From Patiria pectinifera (taxonomy: Eukaryota; Echinodermata; Asteroidea; Valvatida; Asterinidae): a DNA stretch of 64,000 bases. The translations under genes were made by a program, and so were the position numbers. Shown here one piece after another: positions 35,927 through 49,203 of this stretch (positions are counted from its first letter, which is position 1; every line of letters begins with the position of its first letter). Under the pieces are notes generated by a model. That model had not been told where the DNA came from. It did not search any database and saw only the letters and a list, made by a program, of their open reading frames with translations. Location: the NCBI GenBank assembly GCA_029964075.1, contig CM057149.1, positions 21,218,197 to 21,282,196 of the forward strand, given 5' to 3'.

Positions 35927-37180
35927 TCAACACGGCTTCATCTTTCTGAGCACATCAAAGCAGTCTTTTCTGAAGCGCCTGTTGGCGAGTCCGTAGATGA
36001 AAGGATTGACGACATTGTTGATGAACACAAACAACGTACAGTTGTACATGACCAACAGCACGTTGGGGTGAACGTCACCGCCATTGGACTTGTGAAGAGC
36101 GACGGCGACATAAAGCCAGTAGGGTAGCCAGGTGACAAGGAACACGACACTGGTGACAAAGAGCATGCGTGTGGTCTTCCGCTGGAGTGTCATCGTCGCA
36201 CCGGTCGGGTTGTCTCTGGCCTGGGGATGGGGAGACCTCGGTTCGCGGTCATCCTCGTGGTTCTGCGATGCCGGTGCAGGGTTCCCCATTGATGGGAATA
36301 CGTCGGCGAGATGTCCCCGGGCATCTGTAAGATTTGTCGAGTGTCCGGCTAATTCAGTGGCTGAGACGACAAAGGCGGACCTGGGTCCCGACCGGTCAGC
36401 TGTCAACGGTTCTTTGTCCGAGGAGGGCACAGCTGGCGAGGTCCTGGCCCCCGTGACGACAGAGGCATCGTGTCGTCTGCCCTCAGCCTCAACAGCCGTG
36501 CACCAACTGGTCCCTGGTCCATGTCGGCTCAGTACATTGACTTTGACGTGTTTCCGTATGGCTTGGTAGACTTTCCTGTAGCAAATCACGGCAATGAACA
36601 CAATGACAAGATAGAGAAGCAACTGGAACGTCAAGGAGACTTTTTGAGCTGTCACAGAAGGAGATAGCATATTGATAGTGAATGGAATACACACAGCAGT
36701 GGCAGCGACGTACGAACCGAGGAAAATAAGCTTGGCCCAGCGGTGATTCAGCAGCCTCTTGCCCGATCGACAGATGCAGTCGTGTCGCTCTAGAGCGATG
36801 GCACCTGTCACAGTAATGGACGCATAGACATTGACGATGTCAAAGACCCTGATTGCGGTGAACACGCTTGGGAGTTCTCGCCCAAGGAGGACATAGATGA
36901 AGAAACCCAAACTGTAGATGCGACAGACACACACCGTGAGATCAATCCAAGCCAGACCCATGATCAACACGTGGGTACTGGTCTTCTGGGGCTTTGACCA
37001 GTAGACTTTCAGGATCAAGCTGTTGCCTGATATGCCAACAATCATGACGGTCACGTAGAAGACGAGCTTTAGGATGGCGTTGATGGTCATACCGACATCA
37101 GGCCCGGCCGTTAGCGGCCCGTCATCTATCAGGTCCGTGCTCGCTGTTGGTGAGACAAAGCTTGATGATGCGTTGTCCAT
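35927..37180 (-). CDS. Class A orphan GPCR, copy 3
   Basis: 417 residues, intact. Motifs: N53, D80, ERH 131-133, TWLP 350-353, NPFIY 392-396. Private changes: G202R at the cytoplasmic end of TM5, where an added positive charge could touch G-protein coupling, and T298M in the third intracellular loop. M82T in TM2 is shared with copy 4 and so probably ancestral. Seven amino-acid differences from copy 2. Like its sisters it lacks extracellular cysteines, the TM4 Trp and the TM5 Pro, while TM6 and TM7 motifs are canonical. Flanks match copy 2 most closely. Single exon, first ATG used, minus strand. Function beyond 'G-protein-coupled receptor' is not inferable. Confidence 0.93.
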   Translation of the reverse strand: MDNASSSFVSPTASTDLIDDGPLTAGPDVGMTINAILKLVFYVTVMIVGISGNSLILKVYWSKPQKTSTHVLIMGLAWIDLTVCVCRIYSLGFFIYVLLGRELPSVFTAIRVFDIVNVYASITVTGAIALERHDCICRSGKRLLNHRWAKLIFLGSYVAATAVCIPFTINMLSPSVTAQKVSLTFQLLLYLVIVFIAVICYRKVYQAIRKHVKVNVLSRHGPGTSWCTAVEAEGRRHDASVVTGARTSPAVPSSDKEPLTADRSGPRSAFVVSATELAGHSTNLTDARGHLADVFPSMGNPAPASQNHEDDREPRSPHPQARDNPTGATMTLQRKTTRMLFVTSVVFLVTWLPYWLYVAVALHKSNGGDVHPNVLLVMYNCTLFVFINNVVNPFIYGLANRRFRKDCFDVLRKMKPC

Positions 37181-37557
37181 ACTTGCTTGAGGTCTAAGCT
37201 ATAAGGCAATGTGATGTGAAGATTCCCGGAGATATAAATGAACAGCCGTGATATGTTATAGGGTAACACGCAAAGCACGGAGCGGACACGAGTGACTTTG
37301 CTGTAAGTGTTTTAGTCGTGTTTGAACAAGCTATGGCACGTCGGCTCATTACGTTGTGTTATAATCACTGCTTCCCCGTTGCTGTTGTAAAACAAGTCCG
37401 GGCTTTGCGAAGGGCATTGTACCACGCTGACCTCACGTATCGCGTCGTACGTCGCCGTACAAAGAAAAATCGTCCAGGGTATGTGTTTCGATGGTTGTAA
37501 AAGTACAATTTGATAATGTAGTTCTCAGGAGCGCCCTCACTGCCGAGGGTTCACTAT
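37181..37557. other. 5' flank of GPCR copy 3
   Basis: Same layout as the other copies; no certain promoter motif. Confidence 0.5.
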
Positions 37558-38037
37558 GGGTGCACGCCTGCAATAAAATTCCCATAGACACTAGTGCTAA
37601 ATGCCCATACTTCAAAATTCGTTTAAAAATACTCAGAACTCTCACAGGTAGTCAAGCTGCACAGCAAAATGATGATCAACATGTCACCTTTCATTTTCTT
37701 TTCATTTTTTGGTGGGTTGACCATTGACTTTTTGAGATATTCTCACCCAAAGAAGAACACCCCTATAACGAATGATGTTTCCCAACTGGAAAAGTAGCCA
37801 TTTTGAAAAAAAGAATCCCTCCACAACATGGCTAAATAGCGCCACTTTCGGGCCCGATTGCATCCAAAATGCTCAGAATTGGAAGCTCCAAGTCCAGGCC
37901 ATAGGTTCAGTGCCACATGTCTTCAATTTCCCAATTCCATGGCTCTCAGAACTCTCTACTATAGAATATTTTGAGGGTATAACTTTTATTCATGAGCAAG
38001 GCGGACGGATTTTTGGCCTATTTACAGGCGTGCACCC
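37558..38037. mobile_element. MITE with GGGTGCACGCCTG ends, unit 3
   Basis: 480-bp copy with both 13-bp ends intact (37558-37570 and 38025-38037); the most complete of the three. Confidence 0.78.
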
Positions 38038-38906
38038 TTAGACCGCATCCCAATCTCCTGTCTGTATTTATTGTCTATGTCGGACTATTACAACTACGTT
38101 GGAATATGCTGACAATAGACGTAACCGTAGCCCTGGATACCATAATTAGCATTTTTTTATTTTTTATATGATGGACCCAATAGAAAGGCCTTATTTTGGT
38201 ATTTGTTAATGGTTTTATAGGACACACAAATTAACCCCAAATCAAAACGTGTCCGCCATTAGTGCAGCAGGCAGGATGTACATGTACATGAGTTAAGCTT
38301 GTTCATCTCTAGCTCTTGGTCCCTCGTCATTGAAATGAAACAAATCAGAGAATCTTACCAAAAAGTTAAAATTGAAAAATCCTGTCACAATGGGCTTCTG
38401 CCTCGAATGACAAAAAAATATCCACGTCTAAAGTTGAACTTTATTGTTCTTTTTGACCACCGATAAATGTGGGGAAACAAAAAAAGGAATGTATGTCACG
38501 AATTAAGGAGCATTTCAAAAAAACGTGTTCACTTAAAATCCGAAACTTGGCCGATTTCCTAAACAGCCCCCTTTGTTGCCTGGGAAACGTGCTTCCCGTA
38601 TCCGGATTCGATACCGCAATAGCAAGTAATGGATTTATATCGTGCACTTGGTGTTTTTATTTGGAATGTGCATTCCGTATTTTAACGTTCACTATGAATT
38701 ATTACGTCCACTCAACCTTATATCCCCATTTTCCATTGCGCTCATAATAATATTTTATGTGATACTGCATATTATATTGGCTGGATAAGATTGTAACATT
38801 ATTACTTTTAAAACAAATCACGCCGGGACGAATTGGTTATGTTTTACCCAAGGCATCGCATACAAAAACAAACACTGATTTCAAGCAAAGCCTGGTCTCT
38901 ATTAGT
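38038..38906. other. Non-coding, unit 3
   Basis: Copy of 4005-4890. Nothing recognised. Confidence 0.5.
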
Positions 38907-40937
38907 GCTAGACGTTGTTATGGTTTGATACGCGATAACCCGCCGCAGCGGTAACCCGCCGCCGCGAGAGGCGCTATCACGACCAACCAATATAACCCAC
39001 GAACCCGTCAGAACAATGTCTACAGCCTCGACTCCAGGGGCGCGTGCTCGTTCCTTACACTAACCCCTGGCTGTGATAATGACGTAAATGACGCTGAATG
39101 GCTATTCACAGCGTACTGCGCGCGCATTTCGAAGATTGCACGCCGGGCGCGCCCATAATGCGCTCGCGTGCGTTGCACGTAACGTCACGTACGAAAAAAC
39201 AAATTATGATTCAAAAGTCGCGATGCCTGTACGATATGGATTTTGTCAGCCGCATTTTTCGCTAAAAAAAAGACCCCTGTATCTGTGGTTGTATAGGCAC
39301 GAAAGGGGTACGTACATTTAATACAAATCTTTGCTAATAAACACAACGTCCAAACGTTGTGTTTGAAAGGATTGATTCTTCAAAATCACAACTTTTAACA
39401 TTTTAAAGATGGCGTCGGCACGTAAAACGGATAAACTGCAGCCTAATTATAATGTGCCGTATTTTGGCACAGTTAAATTACACAGTTCCAGGGGTTACGA
39501 TCGCGCAAGGCATGATGGGAAACAACATGGCGCTGCAAGATCGTGCCCACGGGGCACGAGGTTGCAACGTCTAGGCCAATTCGTACTGGATGTATGATGC
39601 GCGCGCACCTGTTTGGCTTAATATATGCAGCGCGCTTTCTACACAAATCATAGTACATGTACATGTACATGTAGTTCCGAAACAAACTCTCAAATTTCTT
39701 CCAGTAATGTGAAAGATACAGCAACGTTTGTGCAACTTCACTGGTCAGCTCTTTATGTGTAGGACTGAAAATCAACAGAAATTGCCTGCAGGAGTCGCGC
39801 ATGCGCTCTAGTTTCCCCTATTTATGGGTTGGGGGAGATATTAGGAGTTGGCCAGACGTTCAGTGTTCAGACGTATACCCCACTGATCTCTATTATACTG
39901 ACTGGATAGCGCTTCGACCTACGCGTGTGCACAAGACGTACCGTGCCGCCCTTGCACACACGCGGCGGCCATTTTGAAGCTCCCTAAAAAGCCCCACGAT
40001 GCACGGATCCGTATATAAAAAGCACATAATAACATTCACTCGTACCCCCCCCCCCGCCCTGCAAACAGGACGCTGGGAAGGGCTGACGAATTAACGCTCT
40101 GAATGGATAGCTTTTGCGTGACCTGTGACCTGCATGCATCACGACCACGACCCTGCAAGGTTTGAAACGGCCGTTAAGACTGAGTCATTCATCACTATTC
40201 TAATCCCATTCATAAATGCGGCGCCCTTTTTTGGTTGAAAAGAATAATACTCTGTAAGTCTTATCTGTTTTGTAAATTTTCAACTCCCGTCAGGTGCTCA
40301 GGCTACGTTTTGAATTCACGAAGTGTCGATATGCATATATCATATCTCATTCGACGCTCACAATTTGTCCACATGGTTCGCAATGAAAAAGAAATCACAT
40401 CAGGTATGGTGTGTATGCATTTTCTATGGCAATTTTTTTTTTGGATAGTATTTGCGCGCATTGGCTAACCGCGGTCTACAGCTGCAGCCAGATGCTTTAT
40501 ACATATGTAATGATACATTACCCAGAACGCCATCCCCACTTCCTTCACAAGCTTATGTGAACTCATCTGCCCTTCCCAGCGCCCTGCTTGCAGGGCGGGG
40601 GCTGGGGGTACGAGCGGAATAATAACAATAGTTTAGGAAGCGATTTTTGATCATCAAACACGTTTTGATTTATTCATTTTGCCCACAGTGTTATTTTACT
40701 CATGTTAACATTTGTTCAAATATTTTAAAAAAAATTTGACTTTGCATATACGTTAACGTGGCTAAAGGGAGCTTCAAAATGGCGTCCAGTGACTTCATCC
40801 CCCATGCACTATCCAGTCAGTATAATAGAGATCAGTGCGTATTCCGCGTAACGGGTTCGTGGGTGATATTGGTTGGTCGTGATAGCGCCCTCTCGCGGCG
40901 GCGGGTTATCACGTGTCAAACCATGTCACCGTCTAGC
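38907..40937. mobile_element. Long foldback / long-TIR element, unit 3
   Basis: Same element as 22967-25843 without nested A and B. Tips GCTAGACG and CGTCTAGC. Arms pair through GCGCTATCACGACCAACCA and CCCACGAACCCGT with their inverses. Inner pair at about 39883 and 40806. Contains the second MULE-like element. Confidence 0.75.
40035..40618. mobile_element. Second MULE-like element, unit 3
   Basis: Matches 24972-25520, with target duplication ATAATAACA at 40026-40034 and 40619-40627. The right tip is slightly degraded (GAGCGGA) and the C run near 40046 is longer. Confidence 0.85.
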
Positions 40938-40946
40938 CCTTAGACT

Positions 40947-41661
40947 TAGTCTGGTTCCCAGACCAAAAGATTCTGACTATTCCTGATGAATCTTAGGTCA
41001 GGCAGCCTCCGTGGCTAAAAATAAACATGACGACATTGATGGCCCTTTTTCAAAGCTCCGCTTCGTTTCCGATTTCGCTTTATCGCTTGTAGCTTTTAAT
41101 GTTCTGACCAAATTTTTAAATAAATCACTCCCTTCGTAATATCATACAGTTATGATAATACAGTTTGATGTTTCTGTAAATAACATTGACTAATGTTAAT
41201 CTGGAATCTTCAAAATTAGGCACCCAAATAGCACTGTTAGCAGGCAGAGCCGAATGAAGACCGAGTTTTGAAAAATCTCGGTAACGGTCGTCAAATTCAA
41301 AATTGTACATGACGCAGCAAAAAGTTCGCCCATACGATCCGATTGTATTTGATGCACAAAATCGTCGTTGAATTTCAAGTTTTCTAAATGAAAGCAATGA
41401 ATATTAATTATCAACTCATTTAAAATAAAATTAATAAGCAATTAGCAGTTAATTAAACCTATATTTATACTCGGAAATACTCGGGCGCTATCCGATTGTC
41501 GACGAAACGACTTCGGCAAACTTCGGAAATTTTCGGAAAAAGGAGGAATTCCTCCCGTTTTAGTCACGTGACGTAAATTGTAATACAATGTATTACCGGA
41601 GGCTACCGGACCTAAGATTCATCAGGAATAGTCAGAATCGTTTGGTCTGGGAACCAGACTA
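40947..41661. mobile_element. Long-TIR MITE private to unit 3
   Basis: Terminal inverted repeats of about 65 bp with about three mismatches, starting TAGTCTGGTTCCCAGACCAA. Near-identical 9-bp direct repeats CCCTTAGAC (40937-40945) and CCCGTAGAC (41662-41670) flank it. Each terminus carries its own small hairpin, GTCTGG-TTC-CCAGAC. No coding capacity. Confidence 0.82.
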
Positions 41662-41670
41662 CCCGTAGAC

Positions 41671-42582
41671 GCAAAGCCAGGCACCAGGCTGTACCTAATT
41701 TGCATACGCGTGCAATATTTTTGAACATGCAAATGATCTAATGCTAGGTTGGCAGAGCAGGTAGGGACAGGCCCGGATTATCCAATAGGCACAGTAGGCA
41801 CTGTGCCTGGGGCCTACGAGAAATTAGGAGGCCTACGAAAAAAAATGGGGGGTCAACGGAAATACCACGGTGTGCCAAACGCACACACAATATTTTTTGT
41901 TTTAAAGTGTTTGCATTTGTCTCTGATTTGTCAATTTTAACATCCAACTGACGCCGTTGAGGTGCGTGTACATGTTTAATTTACTGTAAAGTTTAGTTTG
42001 TCGTTCTGAAGCATACGGTGCCAACGTGCTTTTAGAGCTGCCAGTTTGGCCTGGCTTGCTTAGTACAGCTTCAACATGAAATGCGAGTCTCCACCGCTTA
42101 CCTATACCGACAGTAGTAAAGTGTTGTGAACTTACCAGCGCTACACAATTGGTGCAGCAGGCCCGGGTTCCAGGCACCCCCCCCCCCCCCCACCCACTCA
42201 CCCACCCCCGGTGAGGAGTTCCGTTCAGAAATAAAAAAAAATAATCAATCCGTCCCTGGGAAGGGAGCACATTGCTCGACACCATAGGAACGAGGTTAAA
42301 CTTGCACGGCGTTTCCTCAAAGCGAGATTGTCTCATGAGGGCGCTTTAGGTCTTCCTGTGAGTCGGTCGGTCCCTAACGTACAGATTGAAGACATTCCTC
42401 GTTGCGTCGGATCGTATTTTGTTGGTAAAACCACAGTTAATTTTATTGCTGGAAACACCCACGCTATGGCCAACATGGGCGAGTGTTAAATGAAAACTTC
42501 GTGCTTCGAAAACTTTGGAAAAGGGCGTATATTCGGAAACAGGAGGAGTCCTGGTCACGTGATATTGTGGCCTTTTAGGTCT
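41671..42582. other. Non-coding, unit 3
   Basis: Copy of 25844-26751, with a C-rich tract at about 42176. No gene. Confidence 0.5.
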
Positions 42583-43123
42583 TTCGCTCGTACCCCCCGC
42601 CCTGCAAACAGGACGCCGGGATACTCTGATGAATTTACGCTCTGATTGGTTGGATTTTGCGCGAGCAGTGACCTGTGCGTCATCAAGGTCATGACTCTGC
42701 AAGGTTTGAAACGGCCGTTAAGACTGATTCATTACTCTTTTATTCCAGTTTAGAGATGGTTTTTTCTCGTTGACAAGCGTAATAATGTAGGAAATTTTGT
42801 AAAACTTATCTGTGTTGTAAATTTACATTTCCCATCACTCGCTCAGGCTCCGTTTTGAATCACGAACGGTCGGATTGCATTATGCGACGCTCACAATTTT
42901 GTCCACATGGTCCGCAATGAAACAGAAATCATATCCGGTATGGAATGCGCGAAATTCTATGAGAATTTTCGGATAGCATTTGCGCATATTGTCTAACTGC
43001 GGTCTTGAACAGCTGCAGCCAGATACTTTATACATAGGTCATAGGCCACTTCCTTCACAAGATTCTGTGAAGCTCATCAGAGTATCCCATCGTCCTGTTT
43101 GCAGGACGGGGGGTACGAGCGAA
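42583..43123. mobile_element. MULE-like element, unit 3
   Basis: Same insertion as 5522-6061, with the same target TTTAGGTCT at 42574-42582 and 43124-43132. Confidence 0.88.
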
Positions 43124-44539
43124 TTTAGGTCTGGGAACAAATCAATATAATTGTGCCTTGTGTACAGATATCATGAATAGCGCCACCTACTTTAGATATA
43201 CACTCCACAACCATCCACCTTTAATGAACTTATTTCAGCGATGTGAACAACGTAATTACTTTTTTTCCCACGGAAGAGAGCGACAAACACATTACTTGCT
43301 CTATTTTGTTTCATGCTTTTTGTGTACTGAAGGTAAGGTGTGCGAGTGTAAATTCCCACTTGACTGGTGTGTTTAATGTACCTCATCCAAAATCCTGAGG
43401 AAGTCGTTAACGCTGCATCTTATCCTTGTGAGAGCGTCAGGAAAGTGCTTGTGAACACTCGAGACAAACATCCATTACATGTACCTCTTCATACCTTATT
43501 GCAAAAAAACTATTGACTTTCGTGTACAGTATGGTTTAAAGAGCGAGCGAGTCATCAATGTGATGAGTCAAGCAAACACACTACGGATAAAAAAACAACA
43601 ACATGCGACCACACATTTTTTTTAATATGGTCTCTAATGATTATGTGTTAAATAAACTGCGTTACGGGTAAATGAAAAAGCTGGATCAGGGAATTATTAT
43701 AGTCCACACAGACAGAAGAAATCAAAGGAAAAAATCGATAGATACACAAGTAAAGGCAAAACCACGCTCAATTCACATTTTCGCTTTATATATTAGTTTG
43801 TGCGTTTTATGTCCTTTCGCACACCCATGTCCTCCAAATAATCAATGTTATTTGCAACACAACAAGAACCATGAAACTTAGGGATGGAATTATGGAAAAG
43901 AAACTATGGGAAAGATGTTCTTAAAATTGTGACACCACACTCCTGTCCCCTGTACCGGGAGCATATCAATCTATATGGAATGGTTTGACAGAAAAGAAAG
44001 TGGCTTGGTATGTAGTCAGAATTTCAATTTCAGTTGCTGGGTTCTGAGGGCTTCGGAAATGAGTGCATATAAGCCTTTTTTAGTCTTTACCCGATTCTCC
44101 TGTGGAATTGCCTGCTTCAATACTCCACGTCATATAGGTCCATATAAATGGTTTCCTTATCGCTTAATATCTCTGTCGCTTAATTGCCAACGAAGGATTT
44201 CATGCTGACATTCGGAAGTCCTGAAAGTGGATCGGTTTAGTGCAGTCATGTAGGATTGTGGCAACCGCCTCCAATGCTTCAACTAGAAACGTATTGGTAC
44301 AAAATGTACCTTATTAAATATAATTATCTGCTTTAAAACAAATAATATAATTTGACCTTGCTCAAGGCAACAACTGTGGGCCTCCACATAATTTGAAAGG
44401 ACAATTCCAAGAATTAAATCTGAGTGGATTTGGATGGCGCTTTGAATTGAGGGGTGGTTCGAAAGCATAATGTTCACATCATAATCAGGCCAAATTAAAT
44501 AATGAATTTGTTGACTGTACGCGTGCACACTCGTTCGCG
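43124..44539. other. Non-coding, unit 3
   Basis: Copy of 6062-7397, with about 65 bp near 43780-43850 and about 35 bp near 44155-44190 that units 1 and 2 lack. No gene. Confidence 0.5.
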
Positions 44540-45274
44540 CCTGTCACACTGTCACGATGTAGCCTCCCGATCACGATAAGACAGTGCTGAGACGCAAGAC
44601 TCGAAGACATCGTGAAACTCCGAACGACAGCCGAACTTTATCAGACCGACTTCTTGTGCGCCGTTTCGGCATCCTTCAGGTCGTGCATGGTCGGCAGTGG
44701 AGCCACGATTAGTTTCAACAGTTGAAACATAACCGTGATGCATGGTCGGCAAAAAAACCCAAAACCCATCAAAGTGTGTTCTCTGTCTGTACTCAAACGG
44801 TTGTATCCTAACGAAGTCGTAACGAAATCGCAATAGTCGGTACGAGATCGGCAGTGGTCGTACATGGTCGGTCAAATACTTTTAACCGACTTGTATACGA
44901 CCATTACGATGTGAAATTCCGAAGATCACGTTACTCTGTCGTTTCAGAGTCGTTTCGGCAACGGTTCTCGGTCTTTTGTGTCGGTACTCAATCGGTTGTG
45001 TCGGTACTCTGTCGGTACTCTGTCGGTTATGTCGTAACGAGATCGGGATTCAGTCGTGAACAAAATTCAATTGAACGGATCCAAGTCGTAGCGAAGTCAT
45101 AGCGAGGTCGTAATTTCCGATTCGAGGTCGTTTCGGAGTCGTAGTATTAGGGACGACATCGCAGAAATTTGAATTTGGCGCCACATTTCCTACTTATTTG
45201 GTACGATTTTCAAGAATAGTTTTGATCTCATGGTCTTGGCGTGGTCTTGGTCTTTGGTCTTGATGTGTGACAGG
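44540..45274. mobile_element. DNA transposon with CCTGTCACAC ends, unit 3
   Basis: 735-bp uninterrupted copy of the element at 7398. Confidence 0.65.
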
Positions 45275-47697
45275 GGCCTCAGCTATTGAGCGGAAACACG
45301 AATAACAATTAATCAATTTAACACTAATCACATTACAAGAGAGTCCCGCAGTGTAGAAGCTTATAGAGAGAACAGTTTGCTGAAAGTTGGCATCACGTGA
45401 CCACAACATCCAATTGGTAAACAATAGTGTCTACTATTGTCTTGAGGTTGAAAGTAGACAATGGGAACAAGGTTGGTTGTAGATGGACGCCAACGCGTCT
45501 GCTTGAGGAACAGGAGCGTGCCTCCGTGAGAAACGTTGTGCAATGATTGTTTTGGAGTTCTGGGGCATTTTTGGGGGGGAGGGGGGCCTTAAATGGAAGG
45601 AGTGAGTTAAACCCCTAACACATCCAGCACGTAGACCCGTTACTAATTCTTAGATCTGTCTTTGTGGCAATGGGGTAGGTCTATAGCGAATTCCTCACTT
45701 GCATAAAATTGAATGTTGGTTTATATCGCGGAGCGGCAAATTCAATTAAATATTATATACAGTTGGTTCCCCCTCTCCCCTCCTTCCAAATCTAGTCGGC
45801 CTGTCAGTCAGAATAACTACAAGTGATATTTAATTTGTATTCATAAAACCTAAGGCAGTTTACCCATTCCCATTGGTCGAGAGCCCGTCACGTGGCCGGT
45901 TTTAAACGGTTGATATAACACCGGCTGGCTGGTCTTAAACACTTTTCCGGCGTCATCTGGAGTCCTAATACGTTTGGTCCCTGTTACCCTTTTATTGGTT
46001 GAGCATTCACAATTTTCACGTAGGCATGAGCAGTACAACCAATAATAGTCCGTATTTTGAGAGTCCTAAATTCACACTACACCGGCACCGCCGCGTTCTG
46101 CGTCACTGGCGCGCCAATCTCCACATGAGGAGTTGTTAACGACTACTCGCGAGAGGGGTGTTTCGAAAAACATGACGTCAAACTGTTGAACAAAATTGTT
46201 GGAAGTTAGTAAAGTTTGAGTAGTTTTGACTGTTTGACCGAAAAAGGTATTTATGAATAGGAATAAATAACGTGCCGGTATTAAACAAGTCCGTTTAGTA
46301 CCAGCTTGGGACCTGGTCGCCGAAAATGTTCCTCGCATTTGGCTTTCGGGACATTATCAGCGTCAATTCCCCTCGTCGGTCTTAAACGGATCGGCCAAGC
46401 AAATATTTATTAACAATTATAGCCTTTAAACTAAGTGCACATGTACCCCCTCAACGGTGATAAAGGAAGAGATTCAAAGACACTTGAACGCTCTGATACG
46501 TTTTATAGCGCTTATCTTAATTGGCAATCAATTATTTATCTTGGCAGAATCGCAAAAACTTCTCCCTACTTTATAAAAAGCCTTTTTTTTTTACTTCGGT
46601 AATAAAAATCAGACGCCGTGAACCAAACCAAATGTCCATTCGGCAAGAAATTGTCATGCTCGAGAGTCACGATGCTTGCGATATCAGAAATGTTGGACAC
46701 AACGATTACAATCAAGGGCAGTACGGCAACAGGGTGGAACACGAAGAATATATGCTTTAATTTAGCTTAATGTGAAGTCCAGACTTTTTGCCTTTCTATC
46801 TGACCCTCCGTGAATTGAATATCTCACATCTTTCTATTGCCGGAGTACGAGGTTACTCAAACTCTAATCCTTTTATATTATTTCCTCTTCTACTTCTATT
46901 TTTTTCTTTTTATCTCCCACGAGTCTTCCCAAGCTTTGTAAAATTAAAATGGAAAATATTTTTGAATTACACGTGCGTGTACAGTTTATACATTTTCATT
47001 GTGTACAAGCAAATATAGTTGTGTTTTAGCTCAATAAAACAAAAAGAAACCTGTTCATTTCAGGGCAATAAAAAAGATTTCGAAAACTCCTACAAGCATG
47101 CCTTAAGCTTTCATTTACATGTTGCTTTAATTTGAACTTAATTTAATTTTAACCAGCGGTATCAGCTTCGACCCCAGGGTGTCGCGCAGTACGCGCCCAC
47201 CGCCGCCGCACTCTCAACCTGGTACTGGATCATTTACTTTTCCAACATTTTTTGGACACGTATGCAGATGAGGAATAGTCTGGTGCCTGCCTGTGCTTTA
47301 CGTTAGCCTTTGATTTTGAATGCGGAGTCTAGAGTAAAAGCAGAGTCAATTCGTCACGGCGAGATTTACGTTAAAACGATTTTGTGTAAATAACACCCCC
47401 CCACCCCCCAATGTTTGGCAATTTGGGACACGCCTATATTTACTGGCCATCAACCGTGTGTCCCTCGGATGTCTAGTTGCTTGTCAACCTTCGCATATAA
47501 ATAAATCCAACATTCGAGGTTCCCACCTGAGATTAAATTAGCACAGGAGGTTTGCGTGTATAAGGCTATTGCATTCAAGTCTGCGTGGAAGGCGTTTGAG
47601 GGCTGCTCGGTTGCAACACAGATCCTACACAGAAGGATAAACGACTGTTCTGAGCTCCAGTACAGCGGTCTTTCCTTAATTGTTAGACGCGTAGTAA
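45275..47697. other. Non-coding, unit 3
   Basis: Copy of 8732-11095. No gene. Confidence 0.5.
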
Positions 47698-47954
47698 GCC
47701 CAATTTCATAGCGCTGCTTAACAGCTGACTTTGTGCTTACCGAGCCTCCATCTATAGGGACGGTAAGCAGTATGCACAGGAAAAGCACGCTTAACCCCAG
47801 AAGAAAACTTTGCTTAAATCAGTGACGTAACAATAGAAATCTCCATGCGTGCGCAACCGTTAGCATGAAATAGTGCTTAAGCAGCAGCATGATTTCTGCT
47901 ATCGTATAAGCACAACGTTTCTGCTTACTGTTAAGCAGTGCTATGAAATTGGGC
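47698..47954. mobile_element. MITE with GCCCAATTTCATAGC ends, unit 3
   Basis: Uninterrupted copy; supplies the empty site for the unit-1 LTR element at GTGCTTACCGAG. Confidence 0.8.
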
Positions 47955-48073
47955 ACACAGGAGTTTGGCCGAGTCGTTGATCCTTGTGTGTAGGATTCGT
48001 GGTTGCAATTATGTTGATGGGAAAATTCAACCACACTAAAAGCGATAACGAATCGGTCTTGTAAGCACAAGAG

Positions 48074-48229
48074 ATATTGAGTGGCTCAGAGTGACATGGA
48101 AGGAATATTATCGCAAGGTAAAATCTGGCCTTTTCCATTTCACGAGGCGAAGCCAAGTGAACTGGAAAAGTCCTGATTTTACCGAGCGATAATATTCCTC
48201 CCATTTCACAATTTAATGCCACTCAATAT
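48074..48229. mobile_element. Hairpin MITE with ATATTGAGTGGC ends, unit 3
   Basis: 156 bp, uninterrupted; confirms that the 215 bp inside the unit-2 copy are an insertion. Confidence 0.8.
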
Positions 48230-48990
48230 TTGTTTTATATAACTGACATATAGATCCTTGTCATTTGATATATTTGAACTTCTATTTCACTACATTTTTA
48301 TTTCACTGAATTGGAGTAATAACGAATGTCACGTGATGTGAGTTCCACCAATCAAATTACAAGGATCTGTATGTCTGTTATAGGTATCATTAGAAATGGT
48401 ACGCGTGCGGGATGCGCCTGCAGGATGGATGGGAACAGTTGCTTGTTGAATCTCCAGTTTCAGGGGCGTAAATGCCGGGGGGGGGGAGGAGGAAGGGGAG
48501 GATATACTCCATGTTTGACCGGGGGCATTGGATCATTCCCCCCCCCCCCATTTGTGTGGTTAGAAACAAAAAATGCCGATTTTGATGTTAATTTCTAGCT
48601 TTCCAACACCCCGAATGTACTGTGACGGAAAATTGACATCACCGTAACTGAGCTTCAAGTGCACCGTCTAGTTGTAGTGCAAGCGCGCCAGTTTGCATAA
48701 GGTCTGCATTATTTTGTACACACTAAACAGCGCCCCCTCATGTGGTTTTCCCCCGGCCACGGATTTGCGCCGCTGTCCTGTTTGTGTGGTTATTTTCATT
48801 TGGTATATGATAGACAATATGCATGTCACATCAGAATGTCTAGATGTATAATAATTATGTGGGTTTGGTCAAATAAATATAACCGCACAAAATGACGATA
48901 CAACCATGGAGTTCCATGATACAAAAACCAGGGTTTTTTCCGAGCACCATACGTAGGTTATGCCGTATACATGTACAATGTAATCACGCC
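48230..48990. other. Non-coding, unit 3
   Basis: Copy of 16109-16968 without the C-rich tract, which is deleted together with flanking sequence near 48739. No gene. Confidence 0.5.
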
Positions 48991-49203
48991 GTCAATAGGG
49001 AACCACTAGAAATGCTGCTGGTAATTTATTTTATATATCTTCTGGCAATACTTAAAAATCCATTGAAAAAAGAAAAATTGTCCTGGTTTTTAAAAACGTT
49101 TAGCTAGACCAGGACAATTTGGTTTTTTTTTTAATAGATTTATAATTATTGTCAGAAGTGTAAAATAAAACACCAGCCGCATTTCTAGTGGTTCCCTATT
49201 GAC
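48991..49203. mobile_element. Foldback MITE with GTCAATAGGGAACC ends, unit 3
   Basis: Copy of 16969-17180. Confidence 0.85.
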
